From: Berberis thunbergii
Taxonomy: Eukaryota > Streptophyta > Magnoliopsida > Ranunculales > Berberidaceae
DNA: 64,000 nt
Direction: 5' to 3'
NCBI GenBank assembly: GCA_003290165.1
Contig: QNQO01005893.1
Span: forward strand, 104,730-168,729
Below the pieces are notes generated by a model. It was not told the DNA's origin. It ran no database searches and saw only the letters and a program-made list of their open reading frames with translations. Numbering within the stretch: the stretch's first letter is position 1; each line of letters begins with the position of its first letter. This document shows, piece after piece, positions 1 through 10,688 of the stretch. Made by a program: the position numbers and the translations under genes.

Positions 1-322
1 TATTTTACCACTCAAGAGAATCCAAAGCCTTGAAAAAATTCGAAATGGACAGAATTTAGCATATTCATCTGTCAATCAACAAAAAAAGTTGGTGCGACAA
101 AGAATTAAGACACTGTGTAAGATCAATAAAGAGCATTCTTAAAATTCAGAATTCTTTAGAATTGAAGATAATTCATGGCACCCATGCATGCACCCAGGCT
201 TAGATTTTGAAATACATTAGTCTTCAAAACAAACTAGAATTCAACACTCTACACCTGTAAGAAGTACAATTAAATGAACCTGTGCAAAGTAGCGCCTTGA
301 AACCAAGCTAGTCTAATTTTCT

Positions 323-2410
323 GATGCACAGAGACCATTTTCTTCAACACCATCATCAACAGCTCTTTCCAGGTCATCCAATATACTATCAGTGCTTCCT
401 CGTAAAACCAAAGTTGAGACAGAGTTTCCACCCTGTTCAGTTTTGACGATAGTAACCTAAAGATGAAAGCATAACAGTTTTTACTTGATTAGAAATTCAT
501 AGACGAAAGAGAAGTAAGATTCTGATCATCAATCTTTATCTGGGAAAGTATACCCGAACACCACCAACTTCCTCTACTGAAACAGAATCTGCATAACCCA
601 AGTCATCGGGATTTGGCTGGCAAAGTTTCAACTGCCAATGAAATTTAAAAGGCAAGTATTAATAGGTAAAAAGGACATCCAAACGGAAATTACCAATGAT
701 AGGCTCACCATAGCAACAACACCAGTGGTACGAAAAAACCTCCGTAGTTCAAACTTTGAACTGATCTTTAAGACCAAAAGCCTGTTGACAAGATTTTCAG
801 TATTTAGCATACATGTCCTATCTAAGTCAAATATCATTGAGCCATTTAATAAAAATATGAAAAAAAAAACAATCTCATAAAATTTGATGCATGGTAATTC
901 AATTTTCTAACCTCTAACTCCCGCATTTAAGTGGTAGATATAAGCAAGCATATTAGTTGTAAATTGTTTATTTAGGGTTGTCGACACAACTGTGGGTTCA
1001 AGTTGTGCAAACAAACACATCCTTGGACTCATGCATAGGTTACTAGAGGTTCAAAAGTGATTCCTCTAATAGGAGAACCCCCCCACCCCACCCCACCCCC
1101 CCCCCCCCCCCGCGCCTATGAATAATGGAAAATGTTGACTTGCCAATAATCTTGGCACCGGAATCAGCAACTGCTTTGATGAGCTCCTCAACTTTTGCAT
1201 CTTCTGTTTTTGCGTAGTTTTCAAGCTGCAAGGTACTCATCCAATGTATCATTTAACAAGAGAGCACAAAATTGGATTCTTGTCATGGAAAAGGTCATTC
1301 AAAACTTGAGAGAAGGTCAACAAACATAGAAAAAATAAAAGCCCCATAAAAAAGCAATTTTGAGTTAACCATGCCATAAGCAAACCAATTGCGAAGTGAT
1401 TTCAAGGACTAACAGTAGAAAACCAAACTCATTAAGTCATAATAACTTTTAATTAATCTGGGCAGCCAACAAGATGTTCATGCAGAGAGTTTCTTTAGCA
1501 ACAGGACTGTACTTGAACCAGGGTAGTATTGTTACATCATAGTACATCAAACATGTAAACAATGGTCTCAAGCCCTCATAAAAAATTATTGTAGCTTCCT
1601 TTAGGATGTCTCTTAAATGTTTCAACAATGGTAGTTCAGATTCAACAATTTTTTCATTTAGTAACTAAAAGTGGGGGATTAGAACCTGCTCTGCACTATG
1701 GATGAGTACGGTTCCCTTCGTTTCAGTTGCAGATGTATCGACGCCACCAGCGAATACAGCAACCTACACGAGCAAGATTGCATATCATAATGTATAAGAA
1801 AAACCAAATTTAAAGAAGATATTTCCATGTCTACCAATTTCAAAAGAGTGGCAAAATAAAAATCAGATGTTTTAGACAGGTATAACAGAAGTAACATAGT
1901 CGGGTTTTTTTTCCCAGCTGGTAAGTGGACAATATAATGATTGAAAAGTACAACAGTATTCAAAACCAGTTGATTATACATTTATAAGTAACAAATGCTA
2001 AAAGTAAAGACCTTAGCCTTTTCCATTCTCTTTATGCTCCCAACAGCATCACTTTTCAAGACCATACCATCAACAATTGTACTGTATTGCAGACCACCAC
2101 CAACAAACTTTGCAATACGAACATTATCCACATTAAAGTTAGTTGGATTCCTTGGGCAAACCTGTATGCATGCCTAAACACGAAAATTATTCAACCCACA
2201 TTCAGCTCCAAAATTCTAACAACTATGAAAATAGAAACCATTAAATAGATTAACATTACTTACATCTGCAATAAGGGGGCACAAAATGTCTTCTTGACCG
2301 AATTGCTTACTAGCCACTGCAGCTTTCATCCGGGTTACAACTTGCTCCTTATTACGCACATCCATTGTCTCTGAACCTGCCTTTACCAACTCCTCTAATA
2401 TTTCAATGGT
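323..2410 (-). pseudogene. CCT8: Captured fragment of CCT8 (T-complex protein 1 subunit theta), seven exons
   Basis: CCT8 is the theta subunit of the cytosolic TRiC/CCT chaperonin, which folds actin, tubulin and other proteins. Reading on the minus strand, exons lie at about 2410-2264 (ETMDVRN, ASKQFGQEDIL), 2173-2012 (VCPRNP, FNVDNVRIAK, VLKSDAVGSIKRMEK), 1763-1686 (VAVFAGGVDTSATETKG), 1225-1128 (LENYAKTEDAKVEELIKA), 796-709 (LKISSKFELRRFFRTTG), 632-554 (LCQPNPDDLGY, SVEEVGG) and 456-323 (GGNSVSTLVLRGSTDSILDD). Most boundaries keep GT-AG sites. This is the middle of a protein of about 545 residues; the N-terminal ATP-binding part and the C-terminus are absent. Homology in the fourth exon stops at about 1,128, next to a poly-C tract, and the expected SGGAVGE-type segment is missing, so the copy cannot give normal CCT8. 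Residue matches are from memory of the family. Confidence 0.9.
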
Positions 2411-2419
2411 CTGTCATAC

Positions 2420-3400
2420 AACCCATGTAAAACAGTAACATTATCAGATTTCATTCACTAACGATGCCCCATGCAATAAAGGGTTTTCTTTGTGCCAACT
2501 AATCTATTAAAATCTGTCAATTTACTTTAAAAAAAAGTCATCACAAAAATTAGACTTCTAAGTTAAAACAAACACCCTTCAATCTGTTAAATGGCGACAA
2601 ATGTTAAGTAAATAAGCAAAGGGGGTCTCTTCAATCAATTTAAAAGTTTGAATTTATCAAGTAACACACCATTCTCGCAAAATTCATACTTAAATTAAGT
2701 AAGTGTGAAGTAACTTACGAAGTTGATTCCTTTGGTGTACCCACTAATAATCTCACTAGGATGCAATTAGGTCTTCTTCTTCACTTAGTTAATCTCACTG
2801 ACTCGAACAATTAGGGCTTCTTCTTCACTTAGTTGATCAAACTAAAAAAAAAAACTGAATCGCAGAGAAGAGGAAGAAGTAAAGAAAAAAAAAAAAGGAA
2901 AAGAAGAAACTGAACGGGGTTTTGATCATACCTGATTGATTGCTTGGATCTGGCATCTGGGTTTCTTGCCGAACCCATAGTTTCGATTCTCTCTTTGGTA
3001 TTCTTTTTCGCAAACCCTTCCAGTTCTTCTTATTCCCTTTGATTTCTTCTTCTTCGCAAACACTTTCATTTCTTCTTTGCAAACCTTTTGATCAACTGAA
3101 GTGGTATGTCGATAAAAGGTCTGGGGAGTGTGAGAGGTATGTTGATTGATCAATTGGAGTGTAGAATGCTATCAATCAACTGGTGAAGGCGAAAGATGGG
3201 CTAAATCGACTGGAAGATGGGTTCGATTGACTCTGTCGATCGACTGGTGCTGAGGGTTGGAGGGTTTTGGGATGATTTGAGTCACTTCTTTGATGGTTTT
3301 ACTCTCGTCAACTCCAACACTTTGATTTGAAGCGCCAATTTTTTTCGCAAGACCGTGAAACTACTTTTGCAATGGCGCCAAAGCAAACACATGAGAGATT
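2420..3400. other. Region between the CCT8 fragment and the CACTA terminus, no gene recognised
   Basis: AT-rich sequence at 2,420-2,830 is followed by a purine-rich stretch at about 2,860-2,910 and a pyrimidine-rich stretch at 2,980-3,080. Given the minus-strand cargo, this could hold the 5' leader and first intron of a captured gene, but no coding similarity is visible. Short open frames here are low-complexity K/R/E-rich or F/S/L-rich and I do not accept them as genes. Confidence 0.4.
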
Positions 3401-3515
3401 TCCTTTTTATAGCCACGATTTTAGGATCTAGCCACAGTTTTGGGCCGTGGCAAATAAACTAACGGTTTTGTGCCGTGCTATCTTTGTATAGCTAATCAAG
3501 TCTTTTGGTGTAGTG

Positions 3516-3616
3516 ATTTTTTAGGATCGAGCCACGATTTTTGGTCGTGAAAAATAAACTAACGGTTTTGACCTGTGGCCATCTCCGTGTAGCTAATCAA
3601 GCCTTTTTGTGTAGTG
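3516..3616. repeat. Direct duplication of the CACTA terminal region
   Basis: About 100 bp immediately outside the first terminus repeat its last 100 bp: a GCCACGATTTT-like motif, AATAAACTAACGGTTTTG, a CCGTG/CTGTGG motif, GTGTAGCTAATCAAG and a final TTTTTGTGTAGTG at 3,604-3,616. The two copies (about 3,415-3,515 and 3,516-3,616) differ at several positions. This could be a tandem terminus made by aberrant transposition or unequal exchange, or a second nested end. Confidence 0.7.
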
Positions 3617-3619
3617 ACA

Positions 3620-5265
3620 TTTATTTGGAACTGTCCTTAGAATAGTCCAAGGAACGTTCTATGGAACATTTCATGTAGCTAATCAATACCTTGCAACGTT
3701 CCATGGAACGGTCCATCCACTTGGCACAGTTCCTTGCAACGTTCCATGAAATAATCAATGGAATGGTCATTGGACCGTTCCGTCAGTCCTGGTACAGTGC
3801 AACATAACAGTCTATGGAACGATCCATGGAACATTTCATGTAACGTTTCGTCAGTCCTGACACAATTCTTTGGAACGTTCCACGGAACGCTTCGTCGGTC
3901 CTAGCAAAGCTCATTGGAATGTTCCGTCAGTCCTTCTACAGTTCCTTGGAACGATCCTTGGAACAGTCCATGGAACGTTCCAATGGAACAATCCATAGAA
4001 CGTTTCATGGAATGATTCTTCAGTCCTGGCACATTTCATAGGAACCTTTTTTCAATCCTGGCACAGTTCCTTAAAATGTTCCATTTAACGGTCCATGAAA
4101 CGTTCCATCAGTCCTGGCACAGTTCCTTAGAACGGTCTGTCAGTCCTGACATGGTTGCTTAGAATGGTCTTTGGAACATTTAGTCAGTCCTGGCACAATT
4201 CCTTGGAATGGTCCATGAAACGGTCCGTCAGTCCCGACAATGTTCCTTGGAATGTCCATCGGTCCTGGCAGAGTTCCTTGGAACAGTTCAAGAAACATTC
4301 TATCATTCCTGACAAAGTTCCTCGGAATGGCCCATAGAAAGGTGCGTCAGTCCTGGCACAGTTCCTTGGAGCATTCAATGGAATTGCTCATTGAACGGTC
4401 CATGGAACGTTCCGTTAGTCCGAGCAAAATTCCTTGCAACAGTCAATGGAACGTTCCATCAGTCTTGGAATAGTTTCTTGGAATGTTTCGTCAGTCCTAC
4501 CACAATTCCTTTGAACGGTCCTCGGAACAGTAGATGGAACGCTCCATGTAATGGTCCATAGAACGTTCCATGGAATAGTCTGTTAGTCAAAGTACAATTC
4601 CTTGCAACATTCCATGGAACGGTCAATGAAACATTCCGTCAGTCTTGGTACAGTTCCTTGAAACAGTCCATGGAACAGTCCTTGGAACATTCCATGAAAT
4701 GGTCAATGTAACGATCCATGCAACGGTCCTTGGAATGTTTCATGGAACGATCTTGGAACGTTTCATGGAACGGTCCATGGAACATTCTGTCAGTCCTGCA
4801 CAATTTCTTGGATTGGTCCTTGGAACGTTCCACGGAACGATACATAAAACATTCCATGGAAGGTGCATAAAACGTTCCGTCAGTCTTGGCATTATTCCTT
4901 GGAACGGTCCATGGAGCGTTCCATGGAATGGTCCATGAAACTGTCTGTTAGTCCTGGCACAGTTCCTTGGAATGTTCCATGGGACAGTCCTTGGAACGTT
5001 ACATGTAACATTCTATGAAACATTACATGGAACATTCCATCAGTCCTGGCATAGTTCCTTGGCACATTCCAAGGACTGTTCCAAGGAACTGTGCCAGGAC
5101 TGACGGGCTGTTCCATGGAACATTCCATTGAAAATTCCTTTGACCTTTCTATGGATTATTCCATGGAACTGTGCGAGGACTAACAAAAAGTAACACAGGA
5201 TTGTTCCTTGGACTGACGGAACGTTTCATAGATCGTTCCATGGACCATTTCATGGAAGGTGCATG
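3620..5265. repeat. rDNA spacer module P1, copy 1: palindromic 12-bp-unit array
   Basis: The stretch is built from variants of a 12-bp unit, CCATGGAACGTT, made of two 6-bp palindromes (CCATGG and AACGTT, the latter often AACGGT). Every 30-60 bp it is interrupted by a polar segment close to CAGTCCTGGCACAGTTCCTTGG. The polar segment reads in this orientation up to about 5,060 and as its reverse complement (GTGCCAGGACTGAC) from about 5,085, so the block is a long inverted repeat with one strongly unequal arm. Similar blocks occur in the same place in the other spacers. The unit is a multiple of three and lacks stops, so many spurious open frames appear on both strands. Confidence 0.85.
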
Positions 5266-5289
5266 GATTGATGCATACAAACAAGGTGC

Positions 5290-5935
5290 CTATGGTATAC
5301 TTGGTACATGTTTGATGCTTTTACATGTATGATATAACATGCTCGATACTCGGTCATACAAAAAAGTAGCCTAAGAATGCATAGATAGTCACAAGACATG
5401 CATGTTCAAGACCATAATCAGATGCTCCATGGACATTTGAGCAAGCTATGCTCCATGCACATTCAGGAAAACTACCTGTGCGTTCTCCATTTTCCATAAT
5501 AAGGTAAAATAGCCCTAAGAATGCAAGGATTTTGAAAATAGACATGGGAATCCAAAGATAGTCACATGACATACATGCTCAGACCGTGTTCGGACCATAA
5601 TCGGATACTCCATCCACATTCGGGCAAACGTCCCGCACATTCTTGCTCGTACTCATCCATTCACCATAATATGACAAAATGATCCTAAGAATGCAAGGAG
5701 TTCGAAAATAGACGCGAGAATCCAAAGATAGTCATGGCACATTCATGCTCAGACCTTGATCGGACCTTAATCAGATGCTCCATGCACATTGGGGTAAACT
5801 ACCCGTGCATTCTTGCTCGTACTCATCCATACTCCATAATATGGTAAAATATCCCTAGGAAAACAAGGATTTTGAAAATAGACACGGCAATCCAAAGATA
5901 GTCACAGGACATGCATGCTCGGACAATAATCAGAT
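5290..5935. repeat. rDNA spacer module T, copy 1: about 172-bp tandem repeats
   Basis: About four diverged monomers start near 5,395, 5,570, 5,740 and 5,910. Each contains CATGCATGCTCGGACC, ATCGGATGCTCCATG, TCTTGCTCGTACTCATCC, CATAATATGGTAAAATAG and GCAAGGATTTTGAAAATAG. The same monomer recurs at 16,150-16,985, 33,262-33,640 and 38,795-39,690. The lead-in at 5,265-5,345 (GATGCATACAAACAAGG and so on) is also conserved in the other spacers. Confidence 0.85.
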
Positions 5936-6535
5936 GTTGTATTAAGGATTGTCGATAAAAATATTCAAATGCTGTGAAGTTTCTTCTTAACCATGTTTTC
6001 CATGATATTATTATTTTTTTGAATTGTTTTTAGTCTTAATAATAAAATTTTGTTGTATTTTCTCCTATTTTTCATTTTTTGGTTTTAAAATATTACTAAT
6101 AATTAATTAATTAATTAAAAAAATTTGTTTATTTCAAATAATTCCTCGTACCATAAGCTTTCTGAAAAGCTATTATAAGGGTTGAATAGATGCATAACGA
6201 GGAAGATATGACCCATTCCGGAGGGGGGGACCATGGAATGCAGCTGAGCATGAAAGGCATGCATGCTAGGCATCCTCAAACACTTGGTGGAATGATTGGA
6301 AGGATAAAAACAAGTGAAACGAGCTTGACATTCGATTAATATTGTTGAATCAATGTGGTTAACTAGCTTGAACATTGAATGGGAACGAGTGCAGGCACAC
6401 TACCTACCCATGGCATGCCCACAACCTGCATATTGCATGTCGGGTATTATGCACAACGTCTTATCATTCGTTGGTGCATGCCCACAACATGCTCACGGCG
6501 TTCCATAGCATGCACAGATGGATGCGAAGATGAAT
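5936..6535. other. rDNA spacer, AT-rich segment plus conserved single-copy segment, copy 1
   Basis: An AT-rich tract (about 5,940-6,130, with TAATTAATTAATTAATT) leads into a conserved stretch starting CATAAGCTTTCTGAAAAGC and containing GGCATGCATGCTAGGCATCC. The same order recurs at 16,986-17,630 and 33,641-34,250, so it is part of the spacer and not a gene. Open frames on either strand are not shared between copies. Confidence 0.7.
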
Positions 6536-7050
6536 GGATGGAACCCTTCAAGGACTGATGGAACGTTCCATGGAACTGTGCCAAGACTGATGTAACTGTC
6601 TGTGGACTGATAGAACGATCCATGGACCGTTCTAAGCAGAGTTCCATGGACCGTTCTAAGGAATGTTCCATAGAACGTTCAATGGAACTGTGCTAAGATT
6701 GATGGAACATTCATGGGATCGTTCCATGGAACTGTCTCGAGACTGATGAAACGTTCCATGGACCGTTCAAGTCCTTCCAAAAAACCGTTCCATGGAACTG
6801 TCTCATGACTAATGGAGCGTTCCATTGACCGTTCCAAGGAACATTTCATCGACCATTCAAAGGAACGTTCCATGGAACTGTGCCAAGACTAAAGGAACGT
6901 TCCATTCAACGGTCCATGGAACATTCCTTAGACCGTTCCATGCAAGTGTGCCAAGACTGACAGAACGCTCCATGGAGTGTTCCTCGAAACATTTCGTTAG
7001 TCCTGGCATAATTCTGTGGACCGTTCCAATGAATGTTCCACGATGCATAT
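6536..7050. repeat. rDNA spacer module P2, copy 1: palindromic array of opposite polarity
   Basis: The same CCATGG/AACGTT unit as in P1, but here the polar spacer first reads GAACTGTGCCAAGACTGA (the reverse complement of P1's main orientation) and flips only near 6,985, where TTAGTCCTGGCATAATTC appears. P1 and P2 therefore form a large imperfect inverted repeat around modules T and the AT-rich segment. Confidence 0.8.
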
Positions 7051-7054
7051 CCAA

Positions 7055-10000
7055 GATATGATGACCCTATTGCTTGCTTAGTTCAATTATTCGATGAGGC
7101 TTGCCAGTATTGGTATTTCATACTAGCTAAGATGAGGAAGTTGAACAATAGTGCAGACCTATGCTTGACTATACGATGATGTTTCCCATTAATGCATGCT
7201 ATAGCTGAGGAAAAATTGAGCATTTTATTGTTCGATGGTGCTCACCAGTTCTTTACTGAACTAGTTAGCTGAGGAATTAGGGCATAGTGTTGGCTCGCTC
7301 GGTGAAACAATGTCCCTGTTGCTAATGGCTCAACTGTTGGATGACACTTACCAGTATTGGTCATGCACATTGGCTAAGCTGAGAAAGTTGGGCATAGTGC
7401 AAGACCTGTGCTCGACTGTAAGATGATGCTTGCCAGTAATACATGTTGGCTAGCAAAGGCAAGTTGAACAATCTATTGTTCGATGATGCTCACTAGTTTT
7501 TGACTGAACCAGTTAGCTAAGGCACTAGGGCATAGTGCTAGCTCACTCGACGATATGATGACCCTGTTGCTTATGGCTCAACTTTTCGATGTCGCTTACC
7601 AGTATTGGTCCTGCATGCAATTTAAGCTAAGGAAGTTGAGCATAGTACAAGAGTCGTGCTTGACTATTAGATGATGCTTGTCAGTAATGCATGCTGGCTA
7701 GCTGAGGCAAGTTGAGTGCCCTATTGTTTAATGATGCTCACTAGTTTTTTGCTGAACAGATTAGCTAAGGCAGTAGGGCATAATACTGGCTCACTCGACG
7801 ATATAATGATCCTGTCGCTTAGGCTCAATTGTTAGATGACGCTTACCAGTATTTGTCATGCACGTTGGCTACGCTGAGGACATTGAGAAAAGTGCACGAC
7901 TTGTGCTGACTGTACAATGATGGTTGCACGTAATGCATGCTGGCTAGCAGAGGCAAGTTGAACATTATATTGTGTGACGGTTCTCACCAATTTTAAGGCC
8001 AAACTGGTTAGCTCAGGCGTTAGAGCATAGTGCTACTTTCATTTGAGCATGAGTGTTGGTATTCTAGCCACAACAAGTCCCTACTTAGGTGTTAGTCCAT
8101 ACATTTTCAAACATTAGTTTGCTAAATTTCTTTGTGCCTGCCTTTCATCTCTTGGTCATTGTGCTCCTTTGTCCATCCAGAACGCTAGTATGGTGCCCTG
8201 TTTTGCCTTTCATTGTGTTTAGCATACGCATTCTAGCGCAATTGCTCATAGTCTAGTAGTTCAGATGGGCTTCTATTTCTTCTCTGTCGTGACCTTTACT
8301 TTAATATTTTGCATGTGTTCCACACACACTGCCTTCGGTGTGCTTCTTACATGTGTATGTTTTTCTATCCTTTATGTTGGCTTGATTTTTAGAATGTCCC
8401 GATCGGTTCTCATGATCATTTATCCTCTGGATGGTAAAATGACCCTGTTGCTTATGGCTCAACTATTCGATGACACTTACCAGTGTCGGTCCTACACGCT
8501 AGCTAAGCTGAGGATGTTGAGCATAGTACAAAACCTATGCTTGATTGTTAGATGATGTTTGCCAGTAATGCATGTTGGCTAGCAATAATGCATGTTGGCT
8601 AGCTGAGGCAAGTTGAGCATTCTATTGAGTGATGATGCTCACAAATTTTACGGCTGAACTGGTTAGCAGACTCAGTAGGGCATAGTGCTACTTGTATTTG
8701 AGCATGAGTGTTGGTATTCCAGCACCAGCATGTCCCTGTTCAGGTGTTAGTCCATACATTTTCAAACTCTAGTTTGCTAATTTTCTTTGTGCCTGCTTTT
8801 CATCTTTTGGTCATTGTGTTCCTTAGTTCATCAAGAACTCTAGTATGGTGATCTGCATGCCTTGCCTTTTGTTTTGCTTGGCATACACCTTCTAGAGCAA
8901 TTGCTCGTAGTTTAGTAGTTCGGATGGGCTTTTATTTCTTCTCTGTCGTGACGTTTATTTTAATATTGTGCATGTGTTCCACGTAAGCCGACTTCGGTGT
9001 GCTTCCTACACGTGTATGTTTTTCTATCTTTCATGTTGTTTGGATTTTTAGAATGTCTCGATATGTTCTCATTTTCATTTATCCTCTGGAAGGTAAAATG
9101 ACCTTGTTGCTTATGGCTGAATTGTTTGATGACGCTTACCAGTATTGCTCCAGCATGCTGGCTAAGTTGAGCATAGTGCAAGACCTATGCTCAATTGTTA
9201 GATGATGCTTGCCTGGAATGCATGCTGGCTAGCTGAGGCAAGTTGAGCGCTTTATTGTTCGATGATGCTCACCAGTTCTTGGTTGAACTAGTTAACTCAA
9301 GAATTAGGGCATAATGTTGGCTCACTCGATGATATGGTGACCCTGTTGCTTATGGCTCAACTGTTCAATGACACTTATCAGTATTGGTCCTGCACGCTGG
9401 CTATGTTGAGGACATTGAGCAAAGTGCACGACCTATGCTGACTGTATGATGATGTTTGCCGGTCATGCATGCTGGCTAGCTGAGGAAAGTTGAGCGTTCT
9501 ATTGTGTGATGATGCTGACAAGTTATATGGCCAAATTGGTTAGCTGGTGCAGTATGGCAGAATGCTACTTGCATTTGAGCATGAGTGTTGGTATTCCAAC
9601 CCGAACATGTCCCTACTCAGGTGTTATTCCTTACATTTTCAAACCCTAGTTTGCTAAATTTCTTTGTGTTTGCCTTTCATCTCTTAGTCATTGTTTTCCT
9701 TAGTGCATCCAGAACTCTAGTATGTTGCTTTACCTTGCCTTTTGTTGTGTTTAACATACGCCTTCTAGAGCAATTGCTCACAGTCTAGTAGTTCAGTTGG
9801 GCTTTTATTTCTTCTCTGTCGTGACCTTTATTTTAATATTGTGCATGTGTTCCAAGTATGCCGCCTTTAGTGTGCTTCCTACACGTGTATGTTTTTCGAT
9901 CTTTCATGTGGGATGGATTTTTTAGAATGTCTTGATCTGTTCTCATTTTCATTTATCCTTTGGATGGTAAAATGACCCTGTTGCTTATGGCTCAACTTTT

Positions 10001-10262
10001 TATAAAGCTTACCAGTAATTGTCCTGCACGCTGGCTAAGCTAAAAAAGTTGAGCATATGCAAGAGTTGTGCTTGATTGTTAGATAATGTTTTCCAGTAAT
10101 GCATGCTGGCTAGATGAGGCAAGTTGAGTGCTCAATCATTCGATGATGTTCACTAGTTCATGACTAAACCGGTTAGCTGCAGCAATAGGGCATAGTGCTG
10201 GCTCGCTTGATGATATGATGACCCTATCACTTAGGCTCAACTGTTTGATGATGCTTACCAAT
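7055..10262. repeat. rDNA spacer module G, copy 1: about 248-bp repeats with an interspersed 390-bp spacer
   Basis: Monomers of about 248 bp carry the landmark GATGACCCTGTTGCTTATGG (7,064; 7,303; 7,555; 7,803; 9,346; 10,218 and others). Each monomer has internal sub-units beginning GATGATGCT(C/T)ACCAGT. Three longer inserts (about 8,040-8,430; 8,695-9,090; 9,575-9,965) share GAGCATGAGTGTTGGTATTCC, TTCAAACACTAGTTTGC and CTTGCCTTTTGTTGTGTTTG. They make a higher-order period of about 630-870 bp, as is common upstream of the pre-rRNA start in plant spacers. I could not find a canonical plant RNA polymerase I start (TATATAGGGG-like). Confidence 0.8.
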
Positions 10263-10688
10263 ATTGGCGTTTGAGAGGCAAATGGAATGTTTCTGCTGGT
10301 GTGCTCCTTGTCAAGTACAACAAACCACATTCTAACATTCCTTTTCATTTGTCCCAAGGTTGGATAACGCTTCGTAGGGCTGTTAGGTGGTTCCTATGTC
10401 GGTTACCTTGTGAAATTGTAGTTGTTCCTTCGATCTCAAAGAAATTATCTTGGGGAACGAGTGTCGACTTCTTGCATGGATGGTAATAGCAATCTCTTAA
10501 ATTTTATTGAAAGTGTATGTCACCAGTCATGCATGTGCTTGGAGATGCATAACCCACATTTGAGATTAGGTCTTCTTGACCATATCTTCATTTGTTGTTG
10601 GACAAAATAGACGACTGTGCAAAATATCGAATTCCAATGAGCATGTCTTGATTAAGTTCCAATTTGTTGCTAGTGTTGCAAGGAATGT
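10263..10688 (+). other. 5' external transcribed spacer, copy 1 (degenerate)
   Basis: This stretch lies directly upstream of the 18S start and is alignable by eye to 46,740-47,204. Shared landmarks are ACAACAAACCACAT, CTAACATTCCTTTTCATT, GTCCCAAGGTTGG, GGTAATAGCAATCTCTT and CTTCTTGACCATATCTT. It is annotated from position and from similarity between the two copies. Open frames in it are not shared and are not genes. Confidence 0.7.

Larger units (their letters stand above)
1..3515 (-). mobile_element. CACTA DNA transposon, one end, carrying a CCT8 fragment (other end lies left of the window)
   Basis: The segment ends at 3,503-3,515 in TTTTGGTGTAGTG, the reverse complement of the CACTACACCAAAA terminus at 19,663. 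The bases inside the end (GCTAATCAAGTC, and short palindromes around CCACGG/CCGTGG at about 3,410-3,480) resemble the subterminal repeats of the complete element at 19,663-31,340, so this is another member of that family. Its terminus corresponds to the left terminus of the complete element, so the element is inverted here. The only recognisable cargo is the CCT8 gene fragment. I see no TNPD or TNPA transposase gene, which suggests a non-autonomous element. Whether 3,515 or the second terminus at 3,616 is the true end cannot be settled without the other end and its target duplication. Confidence 0.75.

Noticed and set aside
4155..5128. Many overlapping open frames on both strands with MERS/PWN/GTF repeats, here and in the other palindromic blocks
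   Set aside because: They follow from a stop-free 12-bp self-complementary unit readable in all frames; no conserved start, no consistent frame between copies.
8265..9205. Hydrophobic open frames of 60-100 codons, repeated at 18,795, 45,584 and 46,434
   Set aside because: They lie in the 390-bp spacer repeat of module G; frame and length are not kept between copies.
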